Assembly (NCBI RefSeq): GCF_024756235.1
Contig: NZ_JANUGY010000004.1
Span: 62,001 to 126,000 of the forward strand
Direction of reading: 5' to 3'
Length of the DNA: 64,000 nucleotides
Source of the DNA: Massilia kyonggiensis
GTDB lineage: Bacteria; Pseudomonadota; Gammaproteobacteria; Burkholderiales; Burkholderiaceae_D
This document shows positions 7,811 to 18,957 of the stretch, in pieces. A program made the position numbers and the translations under genes. The notes under the pieces were generated by a model that searched no databases, was not told where the DNA came from, and saw nothing but the letters and a program-made list of their open reading frames with translations. How positions within the stretch are numbered: position 1 is the stretch's first letter; each line of letters opens with the position of its first letter.

Positions 7811-9331
7811 TCAGGAAGAGCAGCTCACCTCGAGGTGGGATGCCCAATCCGGCGGCAGTGCCGCATAGGCCTCGTGCCCGGGTTGTTCGTCGAACGGACG
7901 CTCGAGCACGGCCAGCAGCCTGCGCACTTCTTCAAAGTCGCCATTCTGCGCTTTTTCGATGGCGACCTGGGCCAGGTAGTTGCGCAGTACATATTTGGGG
8001 TTGACGGCGTGCATCGCAAGCCGGCGCTCCGCATCGACACTCATTTCCTGGCGCAGCCGTGCGCGGTACTCGACGGCCCACGCATCGAAGGCGGGACGGT
8101 CGAGGAACAGGTCGCGCAGCGGCGCGTCCGCTTCGGGTTCGTCCACCCGAAGGTCGCCCAGGCGGCGGAAGAACAGTGTGAAGTCGACGTGGTTCGCCTG
8201 CATGAGCTTGAACATGTCGTCGGCCAGCGCGCGGTCGTTTTCCTGCGTCGTCTTGAGCCCGAGCTTGGCATGTAAAAGTTCATCGAACTTTTCGCCGTAG
8301 GCGTCGACATACACCTCCAGCGCGGCCTGTGCCGCTTCCTGGTCGTCGATCAGCGGCAGCAGCGCGTTCGCCAGCGCATAGCAGTTCCAATGGCCGACCG
8401 GCACCTGGTTCGCGTACGAATAGCGGCCGCCCTGGTCCGTGTGGTTGCAGATGTGGTCGACGTCGAACGCTTCCATGAAGCCGAACGGGCCATAGTCCAG
8501 CGTGAGGCCCAGGATCGACATATTGTCCGTGTTCATCACGCCATGCATGAAGCCGACGGACTGCCAGTGCGCGATCATCCGCGCCGTGCGGCGCGTGACT
8601 TCCTCGAGCAGGGCGAGATAGGGGTTCGGCGCGGCCGCCAGGTCCGGATAGAACGTCTTGATGACGTAGTCGGCCAGCGTACGCAGTTCTTCGGGCTTGT
8701 CGCGGTAGCGCCAGTGCTCGAACGAACCGAAGCGCACGAACGACGGCGCCATGCGGGTGACGACGGCGGCCGTCTCCATCGTTTCGCGGATCACGCCCTT
8801 GTTCGACCCCGTGACCATCAGTGCGCGCGTGGTCGGGATGCCGAGAGCGGCCATCGCCTCCGAGCACAGGAATTCGCGGATCGAGGAGCGCAGCACGGCG
8901 CGGCCGTCGCCCATGCGCGAGTATGGCGTCATGCCCGCGCCCTTCAGCTGGAGTTCCATCCGGCCTTCCGGGCCGTCGAGGTCGCCCAGCAGGATCGCGC
9001 GGCCGTCGCCCAACTGGCCGGCCCAGTGGCCGAACTGGTGGCCGGAATACACGGCGGCCAGCGGCTGAGAGCGGGGCGGGACGTGGTTGCCCGTGAAGAC
9101 GGCCACGAAGTCCTCGTGCGCGAGGTCGGCGGCATCGAGGCCCACGAGCCGGGCAGCCGGCGCGCTGGCTGCGACAAAGTATGGCGCGGGCAGGGGCGTC
9201 GGCATCAGGCGCGTATAAAACGCGGGCGGCAGTTCGGCAAAGGCATTGTCGAATGGCAGATCGTCGGCGGTGCGAGTGCTGATAACGCTTCCTCGGGTTG
9301 GTTGGTTCTTCGTGCGCGGATTGTACCCCAC
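7811..9331 (-). CDS. selO: Protein adenylyltransferase SelO (YdiU/UPF0061)
   Basis: A SelO pseudokinase of about 490-507 residues. The family signatures [68 protein letters not shown] and [12 protein letters not shown] are all present (each quoted run is a known SelO block). SelO transfers AMP to protein hydroxyls and takes part in the oxidative stress response, which suits its place next to msrB. The start is uncertain: the GTG at 9331 is the nearest normal start codon, but the family usually begins about 10 residues before LPFDNAF, where AGGA lies six bases before an ATC at 9283 and no ATG, GTG or TTG is available. The open frame extends further upstream without homology. Confidence 0.9.
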   Translation of the reverse strand: MGYNPRTKNQPTRGSVISTRTADDLPFDNAFAELPPAFYTRLMPTPLPAPYFVAASAPAARLVGLDAADLAHEDFVAVFTGNHVPPRSQPLAAVYSGHQFGHWAGQLGDGRAILLGDLDGPEGRMELQLKGAGMTPYSRMGDGRAVLRSSIREFLCSEAMAALGIPTTRALMVTGSNKGVIRETMETAAVVTRMAPSFVRFGSFEHWRYRDKPEELRTLADYVIKTFYPDLAAAPNPYLALLEEVTRRTARMIAHWQSVGFMHGVMNTDNMSILGLTLDYGPFGFMEAFDVDHICNHTDQGGRYSYANQVPVGHWNCYALANALLPLIDDQEAAQAALEVYVDAYGEKFDELLHAKLGLKTTQENDRALADDMFKLMQANHVDFTLFFRRLGDLRVDEPEADAPLRDLFLDRPAFDAWAVEYRARLRQEMSVDAERRLAMHAVNPKYVLRNYLAQVAIEKAQNGDFEEVRRLLAVLERPFDEQPGHEAYAALPPDWASHLEVSCSS

Positions 9332-9490
9332 ACGCGCGGATTCTATGGGCGTAAGGCGTGCGCGGCCTATCCGGGTTACATTCCGTAACGCTTTGGTAAT
9401 GTGCCATGCTGCGGTGCCGCATCGAATTTCGTTGACGTTCTCCGCACGATCGTTCGAAACTCGACTTCCCACAAGCAACCCGAGAGACCG

Positions 9491-11143
<1,653 letters not shown>

Positions 11144-11167
11144 ACGACTCACCCTACAAGGAGAACC

Positions 11168-13255
11168 ATGAGCGCAGACTACCAGGTCATCGATGACGTC
11201 GCCGTCATCACGCTGAACAACCCGCCCGTCAATGGCCTCGGCCTGGCGACGCGCACCGCCGCCGTCGAAGGTTTGCACCGCGCGGCCCGGGATCCGGCCG
11301 TCACGGCCATCGTCATCACGGGCGCCGGCAAGGCGTTCTCGGGCGGCGCCGACATCCGCGAATTCAATTCGCCCAAGGCGCTCACGGAACCGACCCTGCA
11401 CACCCTGATTCGCACGGTCGAGGATTCGGAAAAGCCCGTGGTCGCCGCGATCCACACCGTGTGCATGGGCGGTGGGCTGGAACTGGCGCTGGGCGCCAAC
11501 TACCGCGTGGCGCTGCCGGGTGCGCAGATCGCGCTACCGGAAGTGAAACTGGGCCTGCTGCCGGGCGCCGGCGGCACGCAGCGCCTGCCGCGCGTGCTGG
11601 GCCTGGAGACCGCGCTGAACATGATCGTCACCGGCACCCCGGTGCTGTCCGAGAAGCTGGCGGGCACCTTGCTGTTCGACGAGTTGCTGCCGGCCGGGTC
11701 CGACCTCGTCGCGGGTGCCGTCGCGTACGCGCGCCGCGTGGCCGGCGTGCGGCCGCTGCCGAAGGTGCGCGAGCGCCAGGTCGACCATCCCGATGCGGCG
11801 GCCTTCCTGGCCGCCGCCCGTGCGCGCGTTAAAGGCGAGGCGGGGCCGTTCCCGGCGCCCGTCGAATGCGTCGAGACCGTCGCCGCGTCTGTCGAAAAAC
11901 CGTTCGAAGAGGGCCTGAAATTCGAGCGGGAGCGCTTCATCCACCTCACGCAGACGACGGAATCGAAGGCGCTGCGCCATGCGTTCTTCGCGGAGCGTGC
12001 CGCGAGCAAGGTGCCGGACGTGCCGGCGGACACGCCCGTGCGCGAGATCCGCAGCGCGGCCGTCGTGGGCGCGGGCACGATGGGCGGCGGCATCGCGATG
12101 AACTTCGCGAATGCCGGCATTCCCGTGACGATCCTCGAGACGAAGCAGGAGGCGCTGGACAAGGGCCTCGCCACCATCCGCAGGAATTACGAGAACACGG
12201 TCAACAAGGGCAAGCTGGCGGCGGACAAGGCGGCGCAGCGCGTGGGTCTCATCCGCGGCACGCTGGACTATGCGGACATCGCCCAGGCCGACATCGTCAT
12301 CGAAGCCGTGTTCGAGGACATGGACGTGAAGGCGTCCGTGTTCCGCCAGCTGGATGCGGCGATGAAGCCGGGCGCGATCCTCGCGTCGAACACGTCGACG
12401 CTGGACCTGGACCGCATCGCGGCGTTCACGTCGCGCCCGCAGGACGTCATCGGCCTCCACTTCTTCAGCCCCGCCAACGTGATGAAGCTGCTGGAAATCG
12501 TGCGGGGCGCACAAACGGGCAAGGACGTCCTCGCGACGGCGCTGGCCCTCGCGAAGAAGATCAGGAAGACGGGCGTCGTCGCGGGCGTGTGCGACGGCTT
12601 CATCGGCAACCGCATGGTGGAGCAATACATCCGCCAGGCGGGCTTCCTGCTGGACGAAGGCGCGCTGCCGCAGCAGGTCGATGCTGCCATCGAAAAGTTC
12701 GGCTTCGCGATGGGACCGTTCCGCATGGGCGACCTGGCCGGCAACGACGTCGGCTGGTACATCCGCAAGCGCCGCGCCGTCGAGTCGCCGGACGTGAAAT
12801 ACTCGAAGACGGCGGACCTGCTGTGCGAACAGGGCCGCTTCGGCCAGAAGACGGGCGCCGGCTGGTACGACTACCAGGCGGGCGACCGCACGCCGCGGCC
12901 GTCGCCGTGGGTCGACGACATGATCGTCAGGCACGCGCAGGACCTGGGCATCGAGCGCCGCGCCATTTCCGACGAGGAGATCGTCGAGCGTCTCGTCTAC
13001 GCGCTCGTGAACGAGGGCGCGCGGATCCTGGAAGAGGGCATCGCCCTGCGCGCATCCGACATCGACATGGTCTATTTGTCCGGCTACGGCTTCCCGCTGT
13101 TCCGCGGCGGCCCGATGTTTTATGCGGACACCGTCGGCCTGCCGGCCGTGCTGGCCGCCGTCGAGAAGCATGCGCGCGGCTACCACGGCGAAGCGTGGAC
13201 GCCTGCGCCGCTGCTCGTCCGCCTGGCGCGGGAAGGCGGGACGTTCAACGGCTGA
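11168..13255 (+). CDS. Bifunctional enoyl-CoA hydratase / 3-hydroxyacyl-CoA dehydrogenase (FadB/FadJ-like)
   Basis: 695 residues. Residues about 1-185 are a crotonase domain (AFSGGADIREF supplies the oxyanion hole, and ALPEVKLGLLPGAGGTQRL holds a catalytic Glu). Residues about 295-480 are the NAD-binding domain, starting VVGAGTMGGGIAMNFANAG, with HFFSPANVMKLLE. The rest is the paired C-terminal HAD helical domain (GNRMVEQYIRQAGFLLDEGA and RLVYALVNEGARILEEG). It carries out two successive steps of fatty-acid beta-oxidation. The start ATG at 11168 has AAGGAG just upstream. Together with the acyl-CoA synthetase it forms a small fatty-acid degradation operon; a matching thiolase is not in the window. 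Confidence 0.92.
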   Translation: MSADYQVIDDVAVITLNNPPVNGLGLATRTAAVEGLHRAARDPAVTAIVITGAGKAFSGGADIREFNSPKALTEPTLHTLIRTVEDSEKPVVAAIHTVCMGGGLELALGANYRVALPGAQIALPEVKLGLLPGAGGTQRLPRVLGLETALNMIVTGTPVLSEKLAGTLLFDELLPAGSDLVAGAVAYARRVAGVRPLPKVRERQVDHPDAAAFLAAARARVKGEAGPFPAPVECVETVAASVEKPFEEGLKFERERFIHLTQTTESKALRHAFFAERAASKVPDVPADTPVREIRSAAVVGAGTMGGGIAMNFANAGIPVTILETKQEALDKGLATIRRNYENTVNKGKLAADKAAQRVGLIRGTLDYADIAQADIVIEAVFEDMDVKASVFRQLDAAMKPGAILASNTSTLDLDRIAAFTSRPQDVIGLHFFSPANVMKLLEIVRGAQTGKDVLATALALAKKIRKTGVVAGVCDGFIGNRMVEQYIRQAGFLLDEGALPQQVDAAIEKFGFAMGPFRMGDLAGNDVGWYIRKRRAVESPDVKYSKTADLLCEQGRFGQKTGAGWYDYQAGDRTPRPSPWVDDMIVRHAQDLGIERRAISDEEIVERLVYALVNEGARILEEGIALRASDIDMVYLSGYGFPLFRGGPMFYADTVGLPAVLAAVEKHARGYHGEAWTPAPLLVRLAREGGTFNG

Positions 13256-13303
13256 ATACCCCTGCTGCGGGGAGGGTGCGCGTCATGTTAGGCTGTGCCC
13301 ACC

Positions 13304-14539
13304 ATGAAGAACGCCCTCCTGATCGCCACCGCCTGCCTGCTCGGACTGTTGTCCACGACGGGGGCGTCGCTGCCGTATCCCATCCTGCCGCCGCTGTTCG
13401 TGAACGGCGCGCCGGACAGCCTGACGCACTTCCTCGGCCTGCCGCCCAAGCTCCTGTTCGCGCTGGCGCTGATGGTCAACCCGATCGGCCTGCTGCTCGG
13501 GACCGCCGTGCTCGGGTCGCTGTCGGACCGTTACGGCCGCCGGCCGCTGTTGCTCGTGACGGCCGTGGGCGCGGCCATCGGCCATGTGCTGACGGCATGG
13601 GCGCTGGCGAGCCGCTCGTATCCGCTGTTCCTCGTCGCCCGCTTCGGCACGGGCCTGCTGGAGGGCCATAGCGCGATCGTGCGCGCGATGCTGGCGGACC
13701 GGCTGCAAGGCCCGCTGCGCAACCACGCGCTGTCGTGGCTGAACGGCGCGCTGCACATGGGCTGGCTGGTCGGGCCGTTGCTGGCCGGGTTCACGATCGC
13801 GTGGGGCATCACGGTCCCGTTCTACATCGCCGCGGGCGCGCTGCTGCTGGGCGCGGTCCTCGTCGGCGTGGCGCTGGAGCGCAAGCCGCGCGCGGACGGG
13901 CCGTCGTGGTGGAGCGTCGCGCGCGAACGTCACGCGTTCAACCTGCTGCGCCACGACGGGCTGCGCGCGCTGTTCGGCGTGCAGCTCGCGTACACGTGCG
14001 GCGTGACGGCGTTCTACGAGTTCTATCCGCTGTGGCTCGTCGAGGTGGGCCACTACGACACGCGCGCGATCGCCCTCGTCAACGTGGGCATGTGCGGGTT
14101 GATGACGTGTTCCGCGCTGTTCGCGGGCCGCGCCAGCCGCACGGAACCGATGCGCCGCGCGGCGTGGCTGGCGGCGTGCGTGGCGCTGGCCATCGGGTCG
14201 CTCGGTGTAGGTCACCTGTGGGTGGGCCTCGTGGGCATCATGGCGTTCGGGCTGCCGCACGCGTTCTACAACGCCGTCGTGCAGGCGTGGGCGGCGGACC
14301 GCTTCGGCGGCGGGCACGGACAGGGTGCCGTCATGGGCCTGCTGTCGACGACGTTCTGCCTCGCGAACATCCTGATGGCCGCGGCGGGCGCCGTGCTGAC
14401 GCTCATCGACACGCGGCTCGTGCTGCTCGCGGGCGCGATCCTGACGGCGTGGGCGGCGAACCGGATGCGGACGTGGGGCAGCGGGACGATGGCCGGGACG
14501 GCGGCCACCGTGTCCGGCCGCGACGGCGGTGCGGTTTAG
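13304..14539 (+). CDS. MFS transporter (TetA-like drug/metabolite efflux type)
   Basis: 411 residues with about 12 predicted membrane segments. The loop 2-3 motif appears as GSLSDRYGRRPLLLV, characteristic of the DHA1/TetA group, and RFGTGLLEGH and the TLID..LVLLAGA segments fit. The frame is also open from a GTG at 13295, but the ATG at 13304 is preferred. The substrate is unknown. The stop codon overlaps the convergent GH5 stop by three bases (14537-14539 and 14536-14538), so there is no room for a terminator between them. Confidence 0.82.
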   Translation: MKNALLIATACLLGLLSTTGASLPYPILPPLFVNGAPDSLTHFLGLPPKLLFALALMVNPIGLLLGTAVLGSLSDRYGRRPLLLVTAVGAAIGHVLTAWALASRSYPLFLVARFGTGLLEGHSAIVRAMLADRLQGPLRNHALSWLNGALHMGWLVGPLLAGFTIAWGITVPFYIAAGALLLGAVLVGVALERKPRADGPSWWSVARERHAFNLLRHDGLRALFGVQLAYTCGVTAFYEFYPLWLVEVGHYDTRAIALVNVGMCGLMTCSALFAGRASRTEPMRRAAWLAACVALAIGSLGVGHLWVGLVGIMAFGLPHAFYNAVVQAWAADRFGGGHGQGAVMGLLSTTFCLANILMAAAGAVLTLIDTRLVLLAGAILTAWAANRMRTWGSGTMAGTAATVSGRDGGAV

Positions 14540-15585
14540 CGCGTCTCCGGCACCAGCGCCTTCAGGATCGGCTTCACGAAGTCGTCCTTCTTGAAGTCGT
14601 ACAGCAGGAAGTCGCTGGAGAACTGCCAGTAGCCCCACGCGAAGCCATATTTCTCGGCAGTGCGCGCGACGGTCGACGTCCACAGCACGCGGTCGTCCAT
14701 CGCGGCCTTGTCGTAGGCGCCGAATTCGCCGAGGAAGACGGGACGGCCGCTCGCGTCGCTCCAGGCCTTGACGGCGGCGAAGTCCTGGTCGATGCGCGCG
14801 ATCTCCGCCGGCTTGCCGAAGCGGATGCCCGTCGTCGATCGGATCGGTTCATCCGCCCACGACGCGCCCTGGTGCGTGAACGGGAACGGGTCGTAGTAGT
14901 GGAACGTGGCGATGAGGTGCTTGTCCGCGGCCGGCAGGGCCAGGTCTTTCAGTGTGTCGCGGCTGTTCCAGCGCACGCCGCCCACGATGACGTTGCGCGT
15001 GGGGTTCGTCTTGCGCATGATGGCCAGCACCTGCGGGAAGCTGGCGTTCCACGTGGCCGCGTCGAACTGGCCGTGCGGTTCGTTGAGCAGTTCGAAGACG
15101 ACCGTGTTCGGCTCGTTGCGGTAGCGCTCCGCCAGCTGGCTCCAGACGGCCTTCAGCTTCGGCATGCAGGCGGCGACGTCTTTCGAGCAGTCGTCGAAAT
15201 CGTGCTCGTCGATGATGACGTTCAGGCCGTGCTTCGTGGCCGTCGCGACGACCCAGTCGAGGCGGTTGATCCACTTCGGATCGAGGCGGTTCTGCGCGTC
15301 GAGGGCGCGGAACGCGAACAGCACGACGCGCACGGTCGAGAACCCGGCCGCCTTGATCTTCGCGAAGTGCTCTTCCTTGTAATTGCCCTGGGCGCCGTCG
15401 CGCCAGAACGGATCGTAGCCGATGACGTTGACGCCGCGGCCCAGCTGCCGGACCTGGTCGTGCGCGGAAATCTCCTTGAACTGCGAGGTGGCCGGCGGCG
15501 GGTTGGGAGCGGGATCGTCGGCGAGGGCGGTCTGCGCGACGAGGGTGAGCGTGACGGCAGCGGCAAGGCGCGGCAGCTTGAACAT
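14536..15585 (-). CDS. Secreted glycoside hydrolase family 5 enzyme (cellulase-like)
   Basis: 349 residues with a signal peptide (MFKLPRLAAAVTLTLVAQTALA). The clan A (beta/alpha)8 barrel is recognised from RGVNVIGYDPFW, STVRVVLFAFRAL, NVIIDEHDF, LLNEPHGQF with the acid/base Glu169, TFHYYDPFPFTHQG, and RPVFLGEFGAYD with the nucleophile Glu287. There is no carbohydrate-binding module. It should cleave a beta-1,4-linked glucan or mannan in the periplasm or outside the cell. The 370 bases upstream hold a repeat element and the terminator of the next gene rather than another gene. Confidence 0.88.
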   Translation of the reverse strand: MFKLPRLAAAVTLTLVAQTALADDPAPNPPPATSQFKEISAHDQVRQLGRGVNVIGYDPFWRDGAQGNYKEEHFAKIKAAGFSTVRVVLFAFRALDAQNRLDPKWINRLDWVVATATKHGLNVIIDEHDFDDCSKDVAACMPKLKAVWSQLAERYRNEPNTVVFELLNEPHGQFDAATWNASFPQVLAIMRKTNPTRNVIVGGVRWNSRDTLKDLALPAADKHLIATFHYYDPFPFTHQGASWADEPIRSTTGIRFGKPAEIARIDQDFAAVKAWSDASGRPVFLGEFGAYDKAAMDDRVLWTSTVARTAEKYGFAWGYWQFSSDFLLYDFKKDDFVKPILKALVPETR

Positions 15586-15682
15586 GAAGAGTCTCCATCG
15601 TTATCGTTGTGTGCGACGATGGTAGCGCTATCTCGATCGCCTGCCAAGCATGTGACAACGGACATTTCCAATAACCGGGGCC

Positions 15683-15890
15683 GAATTCGGGGTCAGAGCA
15701 CATTTTCCCGAAAATTCGGGGTCAGAGCACTTTTTCAGGCAAGAGCGCCAAAACAAGATCGATGTCGACGTGGCGAGTGACCTCGTATCGCTGCCGGGGA
15801 GGCTGGCCCGGTAGATTTTCGCATCGAGACATTGTTCCGAAATGTGCTCTGACCCCGAATCCTGGGAAAAACGTGCTCTGACCCCGAATT
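15683..15890. repeat. Compound REP-like element 1 (GGGGTCAGAGCAC repeats)
   Basis: Two direct copies of ATTCGGGGTCAGAGCAC (15685-15701 and 15714-15730) face two inverted copies, GTGCTCTGACCCCGAAT (15844-15860 and 15873-15889), across a core of about 113 bases. The direct copies are 29 bases apart start to start, as are the inverted copies. The architecture is repeated at 35005-35233 with an unrelated core. It looks like a non-autonomous REPIN or MITE-like element of the kind mobilised by RAYT (Y1) transposases; no such transposase is in the window. The core has an open minus-strand frame, but it is too short and unlike any protein I recognise. Confidence 0.7.
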
Positions 15891-15910
15891 GGTTTTTGTG
15901 ATGCGCAACG

Positions 15911-15934
15911 AAAAAGCCGCCATCGCTGGCGGCT
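15911..15934 (-). terminator. Intrinsic terminator of the MHS transporter gene
   Basis: On the minus strand AGCCGCC (15934-15928) pairs with GGCGGCT (15921-15915), followed by T5. It lies 25 bases after the transporter stop. Confidence 0.8.
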
Positions 15935-15958
15935 CGGTGCGGTACGCTTTGGCGGCAT

Positions 15959-17659
15959 TCAATCGGCTGCGTAGATGTTGTTGTCCTTCGTCTCGCGTAC
16001 GAACAGGGTGCCGATGACGACGGTCGCGATAGCGATCACGATCGGGTACCACAGGCCGTAATAGATGTTGCCGTTGGCCGCGACGAGGGCGAAGGCGGTC
16101 GTCGGCAGCAGGCCCCCAAACCAGCCGTTGCCGATATGGTAGGGCAGCGACATCGACGTGTAGCGGATGCGGGTCGGGAACATCTCGACCAGCATCGCCG
16201 CCACCGGACCGTACACCATCGTCACGTACAGGACCAGTACGAACAGCAGCAGCACGAGCATCGGCTTGTTGATCTGCATGGGGTCGGCCTTGGCCGGATA
16301 GCCGGCGGCCTTGATGGCGGCGCCCAGCTCTTTCTTCAGCGCCGCCTCGCGGTCCTTGCTCGCCTGGTCGAAGTTCAGGCCGTCCGCCGTCAGCGTCGCG
16401 TTGAACGACGGGTAGACCTTGTCGCCGATCCTGACGCTGGCGATGGTGCCGGCCGGCGCATCCTGGCGCGTGTAGCTGACGGAGGCCAACGTCAACTGGC
16501 CGGTCGCGATGTCGCACGACGACGGGAACCTCGCCTGGCCCGTGGCGTTGAACTGGAAGTGGCAGGACTCGGGATCGGCCACGACGACGACCGGCGAGTT
16601 GTTCAGCGCCGTTTCCAGCGCCGGGTTGCCGTAGTGCGTGAGGCCCTTGAAGATCGGGAAGTACGTCAGGGCGGCGACGAGGCAGCCGGCCATGATGATG
16701 GTCTTGCGGCCGATGCGGTCGGACAGCGAGCCGAAAAAGATGAAGAACGGCGTCGCCAGTGCGAGCGCGATCGCGATCAGGATGTTGGCCGTCGCGTCGT
16801 CGATCTTCAGCGTCTTGGTGAGGAAGAACAGCGCATAGAACTGGCCCGTGTACCAGACGACGGCCTGGCCCATCACGACGCCCAGCAGCGCGACCAGGGC
16901 GATCTTGCCGTTCTTCCAGGTCAGGAAGGCTTCGCTCAGGGGCGCCTTCGACGTCCGGCCCTCGGCCTTCATGCGCGCGAACGCGGGCGATTCGTTCATC
17001 GACATCCGGATCCACACGGAGACGGCGAGCAGCAGCACGGAGACGAGGAACGGGATGCGCCAGCCCCACGCGTCGAACGCGGCGGTGTCCATGCCGGCGC
17101 GCACGCCCGTGATCACGAGCAGCGAGAGGAACAGGCCGAGCGTGGCCGTCGTCTGGATCCACGACGTGAAGAAGCCGCGCCGCCCGTCGGGCGCGTGTTC
17201 GGCCACGTACGTGGCGGCGCCGCCGTATTCGCCGCCCAGCGCGAGGCCCTGCAGGATGCGCAGCGTGACGAGGACGATGGGCGCCGTGATGCCGATCGAC
17301 GCATAGCCGGGCAGGAGGCCGACGATGAACGTGGAGCCGCCCATGATCAGGATCGTGACGAGGAACGTGTACTTACGGCCGATCATGTCGCCGAGGCGCC
17401 CGAACACGAGCGCGCCGAACGGCCGCACGATGAAGCCGGCCGCGAAGGCAAGCAGCGCGAAAATGAACGAGGTGGTCGGATCGCCGATGAAGAACTGCTT
17501 GGCGATCACGGTCGCCAGCGAACCATACAAGTAAAAGTCGTACCATTCGAAGACGGTACCGAGCGAAGAGGCGAAGATGACCTTGCGCTCTTCCTTCGTG
17601 AGCCCAACGCCGGACGGCGTGGATTTGCCGCCCGCGGCCATGCCGGGGTTGATTGCCAT
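15959..17659 (-). CDS. MHS family MFS transporter (metabolite:H+ symporter)
   Basis: 566 residues. The N-terminal half has the classic MHS features: SSLGTVFEWYDFYLYGSLA (first segment), RPFGALVFGRLGDMIGRKYTF (loop 2-3 motif) and LRILQGLALGGEYGGAATYV. About 12 membrane segments are visible. It is longer than the ~430-residue ProP/KgtP type because of an extra soluble part of about 120 residues between segments 8 and 9 (about residues 350-465, with two Cys, CHFQFNATG and SSCDIATG, and a charged helix), probably periplasmic. Substrates of this group are small organic acids, betaines or proline; which one applies is not visible. Confidence 0.88.
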   Translation of the reverse strand: MAINPGMAAGGKSTPSGVGLTKEERKVIFASSLGTVFEWYDFYLYGSLATVIAKQFFIGDPTTSFIFALLAFAAGFIVRPFGALVFGRLGDMIGRKYTFLVTILIMGGSTFIVGLLPGYASIGITAPIVLVTLRILQGLALGGEYGGAATYVAEHAPDGRRGFFTSWIQTTATLGLFLSLLVITGVRAGMDTAAFDAWGWRIPFLVSVLLLAVSVWIRMSMNESPAFARMKAEGRTSKAPLSEAFLTWKNGKIALVALLGVVMGQAVVWYTGQFYALFFLTKTLKIDDATANILIAIALALATPFFIFFGSLSDRIGRKTIIMAGCLVAALTYFPIFKGLTHYGNPALETALNNSPVVVVADPESCHFQFNATGQARFPSSCDIATGQLTLASVSYTRQDAPAGTIASVRIGDKVYPSFNATLTADGLNFDQASKDREAALKKELGAAIKAAGYPAKADPMQINKPMLVLLLFVLVLYVTMVYGPVAAMLVEMFPTRIRYTSMSLPYHIGNGWFGGLLPTTAFALVAANGNIYYGLWYPIVIAIATVVIGTLFVRETKDNNIYAAD

Positions 17660-17755
17660 TGTGGTCTCCAGTCGTGTTTATTGTGTGCGCCGCCCGATGG
17701 CGCGGGCAGCCTGCTGACTGTGCGCCGGGAAGCTTACGGCACGCTTGCTGGAAAC

Positions 17756-18832
17756 TTACGCGGGACTTACAGATGGGTCGGCATCGTCGCCCGGCGAAGC
17801 GTCGCCCGGCGAAGCGTCGCCCGGCGAGGCGTCGCCCGACGAGGTGTCGCCCAGCGCCTCGTGCAGCCGCGCATACTTGTACGCCTCCGTCGACCGCTCC
17901 AGCGCGAGGCCCAGCGCCGTCGTCAGCTCGCTGCGCGACATGCCCTGTTCGAGCCGCTGGACGGCGAAGCTGTTGCGCAGGGTGCGTCCGCCCGCGCGCG
18001 ACACCGCAATGCCGGCCCGCTCGAACGTCGCGCGCGTCTGCCGGTAGACGGTGGCCTTGTGCAGCGGCTCGCCTTCCAGGTTCGCGGGAAAGACGAGATC
18101 ACCCGGAATCTCGAGCTCGGCGCGTTCCTTCAGCCATGCCGTCAGTTCCGCGACGCCGACCTGCGGCAGGGTCGTCGTGTGCTCGTAGCTCGTGCGGTGT
18201 TTCGCTTCGGGCGTGATGTTGAGGGTGATGGCGCCGTCGATGTCGGGCTGGCGGCCCACTTCGTCCAGCAGCAGGCCGATGGCTTCCGCCACGCGCAGGC
18301 CGGCGAGCGCCATCACGATCTGCATCGCGCGGTCGCGCCGGCGCTTCCAGCCGGCGTGGCCTTCCATGTCTTCCGTGCGGCCGGCGGGGAGGGCGGCCAG
18401 GAAGCGCTGCAGGTCGTCCGCGCTCAGTGCCGTCATCGGGGCGTCTTCGGCGAGGTGGGCGCGGTCCGTCGCGATGATCGCCTGGCGGGCCGGGTTCGGC
18501 GCGCGGCCCAGGTAGTCGAAGCAGCGCTCCAGCAGGCGCAGGTAGCGGTAGGCGATCTTGCTGTTGAGGTCGCGCTGGCCATCCTTCGACAGCTCGATGA
18601 AGCGGCGCAGGTCGGCCGCGTTCACCGTCGACATCCTGAGGCCGCGTTCGAGCATCCACGTGGCGAACTTGCCGAACATGAATCTGTAGATCGCGGCGGA
18701 TTCCTGCGACACGGGCAGCGGGACGTCGCGCTGGCGGCTGGACGTGAGGACGAAGTCCGGCGTGACGACGAAGGCGGCGAACGCCTCGACGGGACGCTTG
18801 TCCCAGTCGGCGAGGGAAGGAGGGTGGCTCAT
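17756..18832 (-). CDS. Tyrosine recombinase / phage-integrase-type protein with C-terminal repeats
   Basis: About 358 residues. Residues about 40-130 resemble a SAM-like core-binding domain, and residues about 150-335 a tyrosine-recombinase catalytic domain: GLRVAEAIGLLLDEV holds the first Arg, GGRTLRNSFAVQRLEQG the second Arg, and STEAYKYAR the probable nucleophilic Tyr. The usual HTLRHSFA box reads RTLRNSFA, so both His positions are replaced, which may reduce activity. The C-terminus ends in GDASPG repeats coded by a 15-base tandem repeat. The ATG at 18832 is preferred; a TTG lies in frame at 18850. No phage genes are adjacent, but a 24-base direct repeat starts 14 bases upstream of the ATG. 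It could be a XerC/D-like relic or the integrase of a lost element. Confidence 0.72.
   Translation of the reverse strand: MSHPPSLADWDKRPVEAFAAFVVTPDFVLTSSRQRDVPLPVSQESAAIYRFMFGKFATWMLERGLRMSTVNAADLRRFIELSKDGQRDLNSKIAYRYLRLLERCFDYLGRAPNPARQAIIATDRAHLAEDAPMTALSADDLQRFLAALPAGRTEDMEGHAGWKRRRDRAMQIVMALAGLRVAEAIGLLLDEVGRQPDIDGAITLNITPEAKHRTSYEHTTTLPQVGVAELTAWLKERAELEIPGDLVFPANLEGEPLHKATVYRQTRATFERAGIAVSRAGGRTLRNSFAVQRLEQGMSRSELTTALGLALERSTEAYKYARLHEALGDTSSGDASPGDASPGDASPGDDADPSVSPA
17785..17854. repeat. 15-base tandem repeat in the recombinase gene
   Basis: Four full units (17785-17799, 17800-17814, 17815-17829, 17830-17844) of CGTCGCCCGGCGAAG, the last two slightly changed, plus a partial fifth. 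The unit is a multiple of three, so copy number changes keep the frame; each unit codes for five residues (D-A-S-P-G) at the tail of the protein. Confidence 0.9.
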
Positions 18833-18845
18833 GGCGTCATCATAC

Positions 18846-18869
18846 TGCAACTAACCGACTTGCGGCGCC
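18846..18869. repeat. 24-base direct repeat, left copy
   Basis: Begins TGCAACTAACCGAC and ends TGCGGCGCC. It matches 19212-19235 at 23 of 24 bases (T in place of A at position 15). This copy lies just upstream of the recombinase gene start. Confidence 0.8.
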
Positions 18870-18957
18870 GGCACATTCCACTGCCGCCAGCAAGACTGTA
18901 GTTTCGACAATATACTCGACGATCTTTACAACAACGCACACTCCAGGGGAGCACACC

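Noticed and set aside
15722..15958. A short gene in the core of REP-like element 1 (minus strand)
   Set aside because: The frame runs through the inverted repeats, the second element has an unrelated core, and no ribosome-binding site or recognisable protein is seen.
16136..18901. A 921-codon plus-strand open frame
   Set aside because: It lies opposite the MHS transporter and the recombinase and has an Arg/Asp/Val-rich composition typical of an antisense GC shadow.
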